Under the pieces are notes generated by a model. It was not told the DNA's origin. It ran no database searches and saw only the letters and a program-made list of their open reading frames with translations. Positions 53,970 to 64,000 of a stretch of 64,000 nucleotides of DNA are shown piece by piece (within the stretch, counting starts at the first letter, position 1; each line of letters opens with the position of its first letter). A program made the position numbers and the translations under genes. The stretch is from assembly GCF_020731355.1 (NCBI RefSeq), contig NZ_JAJFZK010000008.1, positions 1-64,000 of the forward strand. Reading direction: 5' to 3'. Source of the DNA: Bacillus sp. REN16. GTDB taxonomy: Bacteria > Bacillota > Bacilli > Bacillales > Bacillaceae_L.

Positions 53970-56228
53970 ATGTCAGATATAAAAGATGAGATCATTTTAA
54001 GAGGGCTTAAAGAACATAATTTAAAAAATATCGATTTAAACATACCGAAAAGAAAAATCATCGTTTTTACTGGTATTTCAGGGTCAGGTAAGAGCTCGGT
54101 CGTATTTGATACATTAGCAACAGAAAGCAGAAGACAAATGACATTGAACTATCCTCTCTATGTCAGAAATCAAATGCCAAGGTATGAAAGACCACATGCC
54201 GATCTACTGAAAAACCTAAGCCCAGTGATAGTAGTAGAACAAAGACAAATCGGCGGCAATTCTCGTTCGACCGTAGGTACCTATATGGATATCAATCCAT
54301 TAATTAGACTTTTGTTTTCACGAATTGGAAATCCATCAATTGGTTCTGCCAATGATTTTTCAAGCCAAAGTTCCTTTGGCAGATGTCCGGAATGTGGCGG
54401 ATTTGGAGAGGTAATCGCACCAGCCCTAAATAAGATCATCGATTTCGAGAAATCACTACGGGAGTATGCAGTTAAATTTAAGCCATTATCCCCGTCTGGT
54501 TGGCAAGGAAGATGGATGATAACCGGCGGATTATTTGATCCGGATATACCAATCAAAGACTACTCAGAGGAAAAACTCCAGCTTCTATTATTTGGTCCCA
54601 AAGAAGGAGAACGAGTCTTTGCGCCGTTTCACACGAAAAACGGACCTCAACCACATGAATGGGACGGGTTATTGCCTAGGTTTACAAGGCTTTATATCAA
54701 TCGGGATGTTGCAAAGCTAAAAGAAGTATCCCAGGATGACGTCCTGGCAGTTTCAACACACACATTATGCCCAACCTGCGAAGGTTCTGGCCTAAATCCA
54801 AAGGTATTAGAATGTAGAATAAATGGTGTCAATATTGCAGAATATGATCAATTAGAGTTTCCTGAATTACTGGAAGAACTAAAGAATATTAGCGATCCTA
54901 TGGGCAAATCCATAGCACAGCAAGCAATCCCGCAGGTAAGGCAGTTAGTTGATATGGGACTAGGATATTTGAGTCTGTCCAGAAAAATGGGCACCTTGTC
55001 GAGCGGCGAAGCTCAACGAGTAAAAATAGCTCAACATTTAGGAAGCAGCCTAAACAATATTACATATATTTTTGATGAACCAAGTGCAGGACTTCATCCA
55101 GAAGAAGTCGATATGTTAATCCAAATGCTAAAAAGGCTAAAAGACCAGTATAATACGGTAATCGTAATCGAACATAATCTTTCCGTCATAAAAGTAGCGG
55201 ATGAAATCATAGAAATGGGCCCAGGAGCCGGTGTAAATGGAGGGGAAGTTGTCTTTCAAGGAAAAGTAGAGTACCTGAAAAACTCTCCCACTGCTACCGC
55301 CTTAAACCACAAGCTAAACATAAATAAAAATACGCGAGATATAAAAAGCTATTTTACAATAAACAGTGCTAATAACAATAATTTAAAAAACATCAACGTA
55401 GATATTCCTAAAAATGTATTGGTCTCTATTTGTGGGGTATCAGGCTCGGGTAAAAGCTCCTTAATGTTGGAAGCATTCGCAGAAAAGTATCCGGAATCGA
55501 TCATGGTAGGACAAGGCAGCATCGGAATTTCCAGCCGTTCGACTCTAGCAACATATATGGGAATAATGGACGATATTCGAACACTATTTTCAAAAGTAAC
55601 AGGACAACCAGCAGGTTTGTTCAGCTTTAACTCTTTAGGAGCCTGTCCGATCTGCAAGGGAAAAGGGATCCTCACACCAGAAGTAGCATTTGCTGATCCG
55701 GTGACAATCCCCTGTGAAGCATGTGGCGGTACGAGATATTCAGACGAGGCACTTGTGTATCGATTTCAAGATAAAAATATAGTAGAGATATTAGATTTGA
55801 CAATAGACGAGGCTATGAATTATTTTAAAATACCAAAAGTCATCAAAAGAGTGCAGACGCTAAAAGACGTAGGGTTAGGGTATCTGACCCTAGGGCAGAC
55901 AACAAGTTCTCTAAGTGGAGGAGAAATCCAACGTCTAAAACTCGCAAGCCACTTACAAAATGAAGGACAAATCTATCTATTGGATGAGCCATCCTTAGGA
56001 CTGCACACGGAAGATAATGGCAAGCTCTTAGATGTCTTTCAAAATCTCGTAAACAGAGGTAATTCTGTCATCATCATTGAACATAATCTACACTTCATAG
56101 CGTCTAGCGACTGGGTCATAGAATTGGGCCCGGGAGGAGGAAAACAAGGCGGACAAATTATATTTGAAGGTACACCGGAGGAAATGTTACATGCAGAGAC
56201 ATTGACAGCAAAATGGATAAAGATGTAA
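53970..56228 (+). CDS. UvrA-like ABC ATPase (short class)
   Basis: About 752 residues from ATG 53970 (GAGAGG upstream); standard UvrA is about 950. Two ABC modules are present: FTGISGSGKSSVVFDTL with LSSGEAQRVKIA and TYIFDEPSAGLHP, and SICGVSGSGKSSLMLEA with LSGGEIQRLKLA and IYLLDEPSLGLHT. Zinc motifs CPECGGFG, CPTCEGSG and CPICKGKG...CEACGG survive. The missing region corresponds to the UvrB/DNA insertion domains, as in UvrA2-like paralogues linked to drug resistance. It begins 37 bases after jetC with no terminator between, so it is probably cotranscribed with the Wadjet genes. Confidence 0.88.
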   Translation: MSDIKDEIILRGLKEHNLKNIDLNIPKRKIIVFTGISGSGKSSVVFDTLATESRRQMTLNYPLYVRNQMPRYERPHADLLKNLSPVIVVEQRQIGGNSRSTVGTYMDINPLIRLLFSRIGNPSIGSANDFSSQSSFGRCPECGGFGEVIAPALNKIIDFEKSLREYAVKFKPLSPSGWQGRWMITGGLFDPDIPIKDYSEEKLQLLLFGPKEGERVFAPFHTKNGPQPHEWDGLLPRFTRLYINRDVAKLKEVSQDDVLAVSTHTLCPTCEGSGLNPKVLECRINGVNIAEYDQLEFPELLEELKNISDPMGKSIAQQAIPQVRQLVDMGLGYLSLSRKMGTLSSGEAQRVKIAQHLGSSLNNITYIFDEPSAGLHPEEVDMLIQMLKRLKDQYNTVIVIEHNLSVIKVADEIIEMGPGAGVNGGEVVFQGKVEYLKNSPTATALNHKLNINKNTRDIKSYFTINSANNNNLKNINVDIPKNVLVSICGVSGSGKSSLMLEAFAEKYPESIMVGQGSIGISSRSTLATYMGIMDDIRTLFSKVTGQPAGLFSFNSLGACPICKGKGILTPEVAFADPVTIPCEACGGTRYSDEALVYRFQDKNIVEILDLTIDEAMNYFKIPKVIKRVQTLKDVGLGYLTLGQTTSSLSGGEIQRLKLASHLQNEGQIYLLDEPSLGLHTEDNGKLLDVFQNLVNRGNSVIIIEHNLHFIASSDWVIELGPGGGKQGGQIIFEGTPEEMLHAETLTAKWIKM

Positions 56229-56233
56229 ATTGA

Positions 56234-56276
56234 TGGGCCTGACTGCTATCGTACACGTGGATCAGGCCTTGTTTTT
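56234..56276 (+). terminator. Intrinsic terminator after UvrA-like gene
   Basis: GGGCCTGACTGC and GGATCAGGCCT flank a short loop and are followed by TGTTTTTT. It closes the 46.2-56.2 kb transcription unit. Confidence 0.8.
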
Positions 56277-56284
56277 TGAAAAAA

Positions 56285-56298
56285 TTGACCTAGGTCAA
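56285..56298. promoter_or_regulatory. Perfect 14-bp palindrome TTGACCTAGGTCAA
   Basis: Self-complementary sequence in the doxX upstream region, 134 bases before the ATG. TTGACC could also serve as a -35 element. Candidate operator for an unidentified regulator. Confidence 0.4.
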
Positions 56299-56380
56299 AT
56301 AAAATAATATGTGATCCTCTTAAAATAAATGTATCGATAAAGATGAAGTTGCAGCGCATCTATACATTTTTTTAATCATA

Positions 56381-56400
56381 ATTGTGAAGAGATTCACAAT
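56381..56400. promoter_or_regulatory. Rex-type operator upstream of doxX
   Basis: ATTGTGAAGAGATTCACAAT is a perfect 8-4-8 inverted repeat that contains TTGTGA-N6-TCACAA, the consensus of the NADH-sensing repressor Rex. It also fits the Fnr/Crp half-site spacing TGTGA-N6-TCACA. It ends just before the doxX Shine-Dalgarno, so binding would block transcription. Confidence 0.65.
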
Positions 56401-56418
56401 GGGAAGGGGCAATTTATT

Positions 56419-56925
56419 ATGAAAAAATTATTAAATGGAACAATAATGGCAATCGTATGGACAATCGTACGTATTTGGTTAGGACTTCAATGGATAGAAC
56501 AGGGTTTTTATAAAATTTCCCAAGGCTTTGATGCAGGTGGATTTATCAAAGCGGCAATTGCAAACGCCAATGGAGATTCTCCAACAGTTCAAGGCTGGTA
56601 TGCCAGCTTCCTTGAAAAGGTTGCGTTACCCAATATTGATTTATTTAACATCCTTGTCCCATGGGGTGAATTCCTTGTTGGCCTAGGATTAATTCTAGGG
56701 TTAGCAACAGTTCCAGCCTTGATTGGCGGCGCCTTAATGAATGCTAACTTTATAATGGCGGGGGTTGGATTATCTGGCCTTGATTCGAAGTTTTTCGTAG
56801 TAGCAATGATTCTATTATTTGTTGGAAAGACTAGATATTACTTTGGACTTGATCGATTTGCCATCCGATATATCAAATTACATTTCTACAAGAATGCTGC
56901 AAACGAAATTAAAGCTTCCGCTTAA
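56419..56925 (+). CDS. DoxX-family membrane protein
   Basis: 168 residues with four hydrophobic segments and the DoxX pattern: WTIVRIWLGLQWIEQGFYKI at the N-terminus and LVPWGEFLVGLGLILGLAT in the middle, with the conserved Glu in WGEFLVG. DoxX proteins are membrane components linked to quinone or thiol oxidation (first described with thiosulfate:quinone oxidoreductase). GGAAGGGG lies 10 bases upstream of the ATG. It lies 80 bases ahead of nadX and both are probably controlled by the Rex-type site. Confidence 0.85.
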   Translation: MKKLLNGTIMAIVWTIVRIWLGLQWIEQGFYKISQGFDAGGFIKAAIANANGDSPTVQGWYASFLEKVALPNIDLFNILVPWGEFLVGLGLILGLATVPALIGGALMNANFIMAGVGLSGLDSKFFVVAMILLFVGKTRYYFGLDRFAIRYIKLHFYKNAANEIKASA

Positions 56926-57006
56926 ATAAAAGCTGTTAACTGCATATGATAGAATAATAACAGATGATTTTTCCAGTACGTCTCACCATAAGCAAGGAGG
57001 CTAACA

Positions 57007-57786
57007 ATGAATATTGGGTTAATAGGTGCAGGAGCCATTGCACATTTTTTGCTGAAAGAAATCAATCAAAAACACCATGAAGATTTACAGATTACAAGTA
57101 TTTTAGTACGGAATAAAGAGAAATACCAGTTGTTGGAGCCAAAGTTTGGGGTGAAATTGTTTACGGATCTTAACGCATTTCTCGATTCAGAAATCGATAT
57201 TGTGGTGGAGGCAGCGAACATACATGCAGTGAAAACCTTGCTGCCATCTGTTATTAAGAAAAAGGATGCAGTGTTAATTAGTATTGGCGCACTTGCAGAT
57301 GAAGCACTTCTAACAGAAATTAGTATTCTTGTTAATAAGTATAAACACTCTGTTTACTTGCCGTCTGGTGCAATAGGAGGTTTAGACTTATTGCAGAATG
57401 CACACGCCCTTGGCACGGTTTCCAGCGTTTCTTTGACAACTCGAAAACCTGCCGGGTCGCTGATAGAGGAAGCCATTGATGAAGCAAAGGTTGTTTTTGA
57501 GGGGAAAGCGATTGAAGCAATTAAGCAGTTTCCCAAAAATATGAATGTCTCCATTGTCCTGTCACTAGCTGGACTAGGGATAGAGAAGACGACCGTGAGT
57601 CTCGTGGCTGATCCACATATTGAAAAGAACATCCATCAAGTCGACATAACAGGTGATTTCGGAGAAGCAACATTTACCATTACAAACAATCCACTTCCTG
57701 AAAATCCAAAGACGAGTTATTTAGCTGCGATGAGTATTCTAGGGACCCTACAAAGAATGAACGGGAAACTTAGAGTCGGAGGGTAA
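57007..57786 (+). CDS. nadX: L-aspartate dehydrogenase (NadX type)
   Basis: 259 residues. The Rossmann fold begins NIGLIGAGAIAHFLLKEI; DIVVEAANIHAVKTLLP, YLPSGAIGGLDLLQNA and TTRKPAGSL are characteristic blocks of the DUF108/aspartate dehydrogenase family, and the C-terminal FTITNNPLPENPKTSYLAAM completes it. The enzyme oxidises aspartate to iminoaspartate with NAD(P), the first step of NAD synthesis where NadB is missing. GCAAGGAGG precedes the ATG. No nadA or nadC is near. A related catabolic dehydrogenase role cannot be excluded. Confidence 0.87.
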   Translation: MNIGLIGAGAIAHFLLKEINQKHHEDLQITSILVRNKEKYQLLEPKFGVKLFTDLNAFLDSEIDIVVEAANIHAVKTLLPSVIKKKDAVLISIGALADEALLTEISILVNKYKHSVYLPSGAIGGLDLLQNAHALGTVSSVSLTTRKPAGSLIEEAIDEAKVVFEGKAIEAIKQFPKNMNVSIVLSLAGLGIEKTTVSLVADPHIEKNIHQVDITGDFGEATFTITNNPLPENPKTSYLAAMSILGTLQRMNGKLRVGG

Positions 57787-57809
57787 CTTACTTTTTAGGT
57801 ATATTAAAA

Positions 57810-57841
57810 AAAGGCGACTAACCTCTGGGAAGTTGCCTTTA
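57810..57841 (+). terminator. Intrinsic terminator after nadX
   Basis: AAAGGCGACT pairs with AGTTGCCTTT across an 11-base loop, 24 bases after the stop. The A and T ends are short, so it is moderately strong and usable in both directions. Confidence 0.7.
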
Positions 57842-57842
57842 A

Positions 57843-58222
57843 ACCTCTTGAAATAGATTACCAGATTTTCATTGGAACGTAATTTAAGGTATTCGAACTT
57901 TGTCGAAATATAAGGTATTGACATTTTTGAAAGATTATGAAAATATTAAATTAATTATTACACTCTCCTATAAGATTTACCCCTATATATTTTTTCGACT
58001 TACATATTAAACTGTTCAAGACTGAGACAACTAGTATTTCCAATTAATCCTTTAATGAATCTTCATGTTAACTTTCCTACCCCAACTATACTTTTTTTAT
58101 CCAACAATTATTTAAAAGTAAAGACTGAAAGGAGTGATAACACGTGTAATCTATTATTATAGGCACTTTACGATTTAGCAAATTGTTTCTAGTCATTTAC
58201 ATTACATTGAAGGAGGAAAACG
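57843..58222. other. Gene-free leader before the small protein gene
   Basis: AT-rich, with no convincing frame. TTGACA occurs at 57918-57923 but no good -10 follows at 17 bases. Two TAAGGTATT direct repeats lie at 57882 and 57910. AAAGGAGTGATAACACGTG at 58126-58144 looks like a ribosome site followed by GTG, but the frame stops at once. Confidence 0.4.
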
Positions 58223-58552
58223 ATGGGTCACGATATTTCAGGTTACAATAAGGCAGGAGAAGAGATTGCTTATGCACGTTTTGGTATGAGCAACTATAAC
58301 TCTACGTTCCTGTACAGTTTTTTAGATGCTGATGAATATTATGCAGGAGTTAGCGGTACAGGCGGCGGTACTACCTTCTCGACAGAACAAATTGAAAAGG
58401 CTTTATATTCCTACGAGCAATTTTTTGGTAGTGGAGAAGTCCAGTTGGAAAGTAATGGAGCAAATTGGGATCAAAAACAAATACAAGATTTTATCCTAAA
58501 TTGTTTAATAACAGCTCAAAAAGAAGGGAGTGTAAAAGTGTTATTTGGTTAA
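58223..58552 (+). CDS. Small hypothetical protein, 109 residues
   Basis: Soluble, rich in Tyr, Gly and Ser, opening MGHDISGYNKAGEEIAYARF, with a GTGGGTTFS loop near residue 45 and an acidic helix after it. I do not recognise a named family, though proteins of this sort are annotated as hypothetical in Bacillus and phage contexts. AAGGAGGAAA lies just upstream of the ATG, a strong site, which supports real translation. It has no operon partner. Confidence 0.65.
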   Translation: MGHDISGYNKAGEEIAYARFGMSNYNSTFLYSFLDADEYYAGVSGTGGGTTFSTEQIEKALYSYEQFFGSGEVQLESNGANWDQKQIQDFILNCLITAQKEGSVKVLFG

Positions 58553-58799
58553 TATGATTCGGATTGATTTCTGAATTCTTCTATTTCGATTCATGTCTTA
58601 GTGGTATTTCATTCATTTCAATTGTCTTCCATCCTCAATTTCTCTTTTAAATCCCTTTTAAACCAACATCAAAACATCATACTTGAGCTAACTTTATCCC
58701 GATGAAATAATAGTGGTTATTGAGTAATTTAAGGATTTATGGCCAATTCTTGTGAAAAATATTAATTATAGTTGTATTAGATTTGTGAGTAAAATCATA
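58553..58799. other. Gene-free stretch
   Basis: AT-rich, with no coding frame, repeat or promoter that I can support. It ends at a terminator hairpin (58800-58840). Confidence 0.4.
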
Positions 58800-58840
58800 A
58801 AAGCAGTGTAGTTCACACAAATTTGCACTGCTTTATATTT
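58800..58840. terminator. Hairpin between convergent genes
   Basis: AAAGCAGTG pairs with CACTGCTTT, followed by ATATTTTT. It lies between the plus-strand small gene and the minus-strand DUF2935 remnant and may serve both. Confidence 0.6.
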
Positions 58841-58861
58841 TTAAATGCAGTGCTAGATCCA

Positions 58862-59380
58862 CTACCTTGATTGACGATTTATGCTTGTGAGGTGAGCATC
58901 AAACATATCAATTATTTCTAGGAATCTATCAGCTTCCCGGAAAACATGGTCCGCTAATAACGGATGAATGATACTCTTTATTTTACATTGTTCGATTAGA
59001 TCACGCGCAGTTTTCTTGAAGTCCCGAAGTGATGCGACAGACACACGATTTTGATCCAGAAATTGATCTAAAAGCGGAACCGTTTGAGATTGTGGCTTCA
59101 ATAAGAATTAATCCTAATACTTTTCGTTTAAATGCAAAAATACCAGTTGCGGCTTGCTGTACTTCTGAATTAAATTTTCTTATTTGTTCGGGGTCGGTTT
59201 GATTGGAGAGGGAATGAGCCATTTGTTCGATGCGTTCAAAAATCCGGTAAAATTGGTTGGCTTCTTGAATTAGTTGAGTGTCCTCTGCCCTAAAACCTAA
59301 TCGGAGAAATAAAGAATGTTCCTTCATGATCCTAGACCAAAAACGAATTTCATTTAAAGATGCTCTACAAACAGTCCTGA
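58862..59380 (-). pseudogene. Decayed DUF2935 gene
   Basis: The minus strand reads NEIRFWSRIMKEHSLFLRLGF ... FAFKRKVLGLILIEA in one frame, then LRDFKKTARDLIEQCKIKSI and PLLADHVFREADRFLEI in another. These match the start of the N-half and the end of the C-half of DUF2935, a two-repeat helical family of Bacilli. The middle of the protein (about 80-100 residues) and the natural start are missing, so both an internal deletion and a frame change occurred. Its former function is unknown. Confidence 0.7.
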
Positions 59381-59559
59381 AGTGACACCAGTATCAGCAT
59401 GCAAATCTTTATTTCTATTTATTCCAATCCCTCCATTAATCGTAACATCTCCGTAAATCATATGTAGTAAGCAATCTGAATATACTGCAATTTGATTAGG
59501 GTTATCTATGCTAAACGTATTATTATGGGGAGGATGTTAACCGATTAGCATAACATGAA

Positions 59560-60450
59560 TCAATTCATCATTAACGTTTCATCCCTAACCGGCTCAACAT
59601 GCACATGAACATCGAATATGTTATGTTGCTTAATTAGGGCACTCTCTACCTTTGATGATATTTCATGTGCCTCTGTAATATCTAAAGTATTTGAAACCGA
59701 AATCACGACATCTACTACATTGCTATTTCCGTATGTTCGTCCTTTAATGTCTTTTACTTCTAAAACCCCGTTTACATTCAAAATGGTTTGTTTATATTCT
59801 TCTAAATCCTCTAGATCAAAGCCATCTGTTAAATAATGTGAGGATTCTCGGAAAATGTCCCACCCCGTTTTACAGATTAATAAACCGACAACAAAAGCAG
59901 TTACTGGGTCAAGCCAAGGTATACCAAGCTGAGAGCCTAAAATACCTATTGCCGTACCAATACTAACCCATGCATCAGAAAGATTATCTTTTGCGGCAGC
60001 CATTACTGCGTGACTTTTTACTTTATTAGCCAGATTTTTATTATATCGATATACTAATATCATGATAAAAGCGGAAATGAACCCTGTCCATGCTGCGATC
60101 ATATCGGGTGACTCATGTTTACCAATAAAGACAGAAGATGCTGCGCCATATAAAACTTGAACACCAACAATCATCATGATTAATGATGCAATTAACGAAG
60201 AAACTGTTTCGGCTTTCCAATGTCCATACGGGTGATCGTCGTCTGCTGGTTTTTGAGAGAGTTTTAAACCAATCAAAACTGCAACAGAAGCAACTATATC
60301 AGTGGTATTATTTAACCCATCGGCTTTTAAAGCTTCTGAACCGGCTATATACCCTATGAGTAATTTCAAGATCGATAAGAAGATATAAACGGCAATGCTT
60401 AGAATCGCACCACGTTCCCCTAACTTCAAATCCTGATACCTCTGCTCCAT
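59560..60450 (-). CDS. CDF-family divalent cation exporter
   Basis: 296 residues on the minus strand. About six membrane segments include GSEALKADGLNNTTDIVASVA and KDNLSDAWVSIGTAIG, where the paired Asp/Asn-Asp residues form the metal site, and the HPYGHWKAETV loop is typical. A C-terminal soluble domain (about 205-296) with HEISSKVESALIKQH and HVHVEP binds metal and dimerises. It exports Zn, Co, Mn or Fe in exchange for protons. The start is at 60450, where GGAGG lies 8 bases upstream; a longer frame to 60474 has no such site. Confidence 0.9.
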   Translation of the reverse strand: MEQRYQDLKLGERGAILSIAVYIFLSILKLLIGYIAGSEALKADGLNNTTDIVASVAVLIGLKLSQKPADDDHPYGHWKAETVSSLIASLIMMIVGVQVLYGAASSVFIGKHESPDMIAAWTGFISAFIMILVYRYNKNLANKVKSHAVMAAAKDNLSDAWVSIGTAIGILGSQLGIPWLDPVTAFVVGLLICKTGWDIFRESSHYLTDGFDLEDLEEYKQTILNVNGVLEVKDIKGRTYGNSNVVDVVISVSNTLDITEAHEISSKVESALIKQHNIFDVHVHVEPVRDETLMMN

Positions 60451-60706
60451 TTCGCTTCCTCCAAAAATTAACATTGAATCTTATTGTAACAAAGGGGTTT
60501 CGTGTTAGTCTACGGCAACGTTTTTGTGGAATAGCAACAAAATAACTTGTTAGGAAAGAGTTTTTACCTGGGGAAAAATTAGGATGGGCTGCCCCCGCCG
60601 TTATCGCAATGAGTGCAGGTCCTACTTTTCCGTTATTCGTTTGAACAGTAAAAGTTGAGGTATACTAAAAAATGAAAGTAAGGATGAAGAATGAGAGTGA
60701 GTAGGT

Positions 60707-61477
60707 TTGATTGATATTAGCAAAATTATTCAAGGGAAAAATTTAACGGAATTAGATATTCAAATCATTCAATATATCATTGATAACATTGATAATGTTT
60801 TACAAAAGGGAGTTCGTGTAATAGCAAAAGAAAATTTCACATCTCCTGCAACTGTGATACGTTTGTCGAAAAAGCTGGGCTACACAGGATTTGTTGATAT
60901 GTATTATCAGCTCTTACCAATGATTAAGAAAGTAGAAATACCGCAAAATACGGATATAGAGGACTTTTTACAGATAAATCAAACGGATTTTTTAACCCTT
61001 AATACAAGGAAAGATATAGAAATGTTTATTAGCCGAGTGTTAAATCTGGAGCAAAAATATATTTTTATTTATGCAACTGGATTTTCAGCCATTGCGGCGG
61101 AGTATTTTTATAAAAAACTATTAGTGCTTGGCCGTAAAACGATTATAGCGAGCGCAACGGATTCTGTTGGTATATTTGAAAATAATCTTGAGGATATCGG
61201 AGCGTTAGTCGTTATCTCAAAATCAGGTGAGACACAGACAGTAATTGATAAATTGCATGCGGCAAAAGAACATCACATCTTTACAGCGTCCTTCACAAAG
61301 GAAACGAAAAATCGGATTGCAGAGCTGTCAGATATAAATTTTAAGATCCTGGATTCTAATAAACTGGATGACCGAAATATGCTTCCAAATAGCTTCTTTC
61401 CTAAGATGCTTTTACTGTTTGAGTTCATTCTTAAGCAGTATGTGGAGAATTTAGGCGCAAAAAATAGCAAAAAATGA
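60707..61477 (+). CDS. MurR/RpiR-family transcriptional regulator
   Basis: 256 residues. The N-terminal helix-turn-helix domain reads NVLQKGVRVIAKENFTSPAT and VIRLSKKLGYTGFVDMYYQL, and the C-terminal SIS sugar-phosphate domain includes IFIYATGFSAIAAEYFYKKL and LVVISKSGETQTVIDKLHAA. The start is TTG 60707 with a weak GTAGG upstream. It lies directly before the PTS and 6-phospho-glucosidase genes and probably senses the phosphorylated disaccharide, activating the operon as MalR does in B. subtilis. Confidence 0.85.
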   Translation: MIDISKIIQGKNLTELDIQIIQYIIDNIDNVLQKGVRVIAKENFTSPATVIRLSKKLGYTGFVDMYYQLLPMIKKVEIPQNTDIEDFLQINQTDFLTLNTRKDIEMFISRVLNLEQKYIFIYATGFSAIAAEYFYKKLLVLGRKTIIASATDSVGIFENNLEDIGALVVISKSGETQTVIDKLHAAKEHHIFTASFTKETKNRIAELSDINFKILDSNKLDDRNMLPNSFFPKMLLLFEFILKQYVENLGAKNSKK

Positions 61478-61509
61478 AACGTGTTTCAATCTCTGAAACA
61501 CGTTTTTAA
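61477..61509 (+). terminator. Hairpin between regulator and PTS gene
   Basis: AAACGTGTTTCA pairs with TGAAACACGTTT around a 5-base loop and is followed by TTAATC. It overlaps the regulator stop codon and would separate or attenuate transcription into the PTS gene. Confidence 0.65.
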
Positions 61510-61593
61510 TCATGTTAAATCTATCGACTATTAAACGCTTCCATTGTATTCTAAACGAGTCGAAAAAATAATGGAATGTAGGAGGTGCGGCAA

Positions 61594-64000
<2,407 letters not shown>

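Noticed and set aside
60585-60640. GGGCTGCCCCCGCCG...GCAGGTCCT as another palindrome copy
   Set aside because: The arms pair poorly and the family core is missing; at best a very old relic.

Overview
The window looks like a chromosomal segment of a low-GC Gram-positive spore-former of the family Bacillaceae. The base composition is AT-rich, Shine-Dalgarno sites are strong (AAGGAGG type), GTG and TTG starts are frequent, an S-box (SAM-I) riboswitch is present, and the protein families are typical of Bacillus relatives (YitJ, DUF2935, DUF3267, SpeG, GlvA-type sugar genes). The species cannot be named from the sequence alone. No rRNA, tRNA, CRISPR array, integrase or transposase was found.

Layout. 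0.1-2 kb: an SGNH/sialate-esterase-like hydrolase and truA. 2-12 kb: an accessory stretch with a small nucleotidyltransferase module, a MerR - acyl-CoA ligase - AidB-like dehydrogenase operon, several uncharacterised genes, and four broken genes (beta-lactamase-like, isochorismatase-like, Mrr-like nuclease, AAA ATPase). 12-15 kb: an EamA exporter, a DUF1456 protein and a membrane protein. 15.4-22.1 kb: a divergently arranged peptide-type ABC importer. Its lipoprotein appears circularly permuted and both permeases carry long N-terminal membrane extensions. This is the most unusual system in the window. 22.3-24.4 kb: a Phd/ParE-type toxin-antitoxin pair between two copies of a palindromic repeat, speG and an orphan gene.

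24.4-40.5 kb is one functional block for sulfur and methionine: a SAM-I riboswitch with terminator, O-acetylhomoserine sulfhydrylase, a small unknown protein, two DszA/NtaA-type flavin monooxygenases, a conventional Dpp/Opp importer, YitJ and cobalamin-dependent MetH. The inferred flow is uptake of an organosulfur compound, oxidative release of sulfur, assimilation into homocysteine, and methylation to methionine.

40.5-46 kb holds household genes (HAD phosphatase, DUF3267 peptidase-like protein, tRNA-dihydrouridine synthase, Gfo/Idh/MocA oxidoreductase) separated by copies of the terminator-like repeat. 46.2-53.9 kb is a four-gene Wadjet (JetDABC) anti-plasmid locus with translationally coupled genes, followed after 37 bases by a UvrA-like ATPase. 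56.2-57.8 kb is a doxX-nadX pair with a Rex-type operator. 58-60.5 kb has a small unknown gene, a decayed DUF2935 gene and a CDF metal exporter. The window ends inside an alpha-glucoside operon (RpiR regulator, PTS EIICB, 6-phospho-alpha-glucosidase).

A family of dispersed GGTGCC...GGGGTCAGGCACC palindromes recurs between genes and often ends in a T-run, so it probably acts as transcription terminators. Functions are inferred from motifs and family knowledge; no database search was possible.
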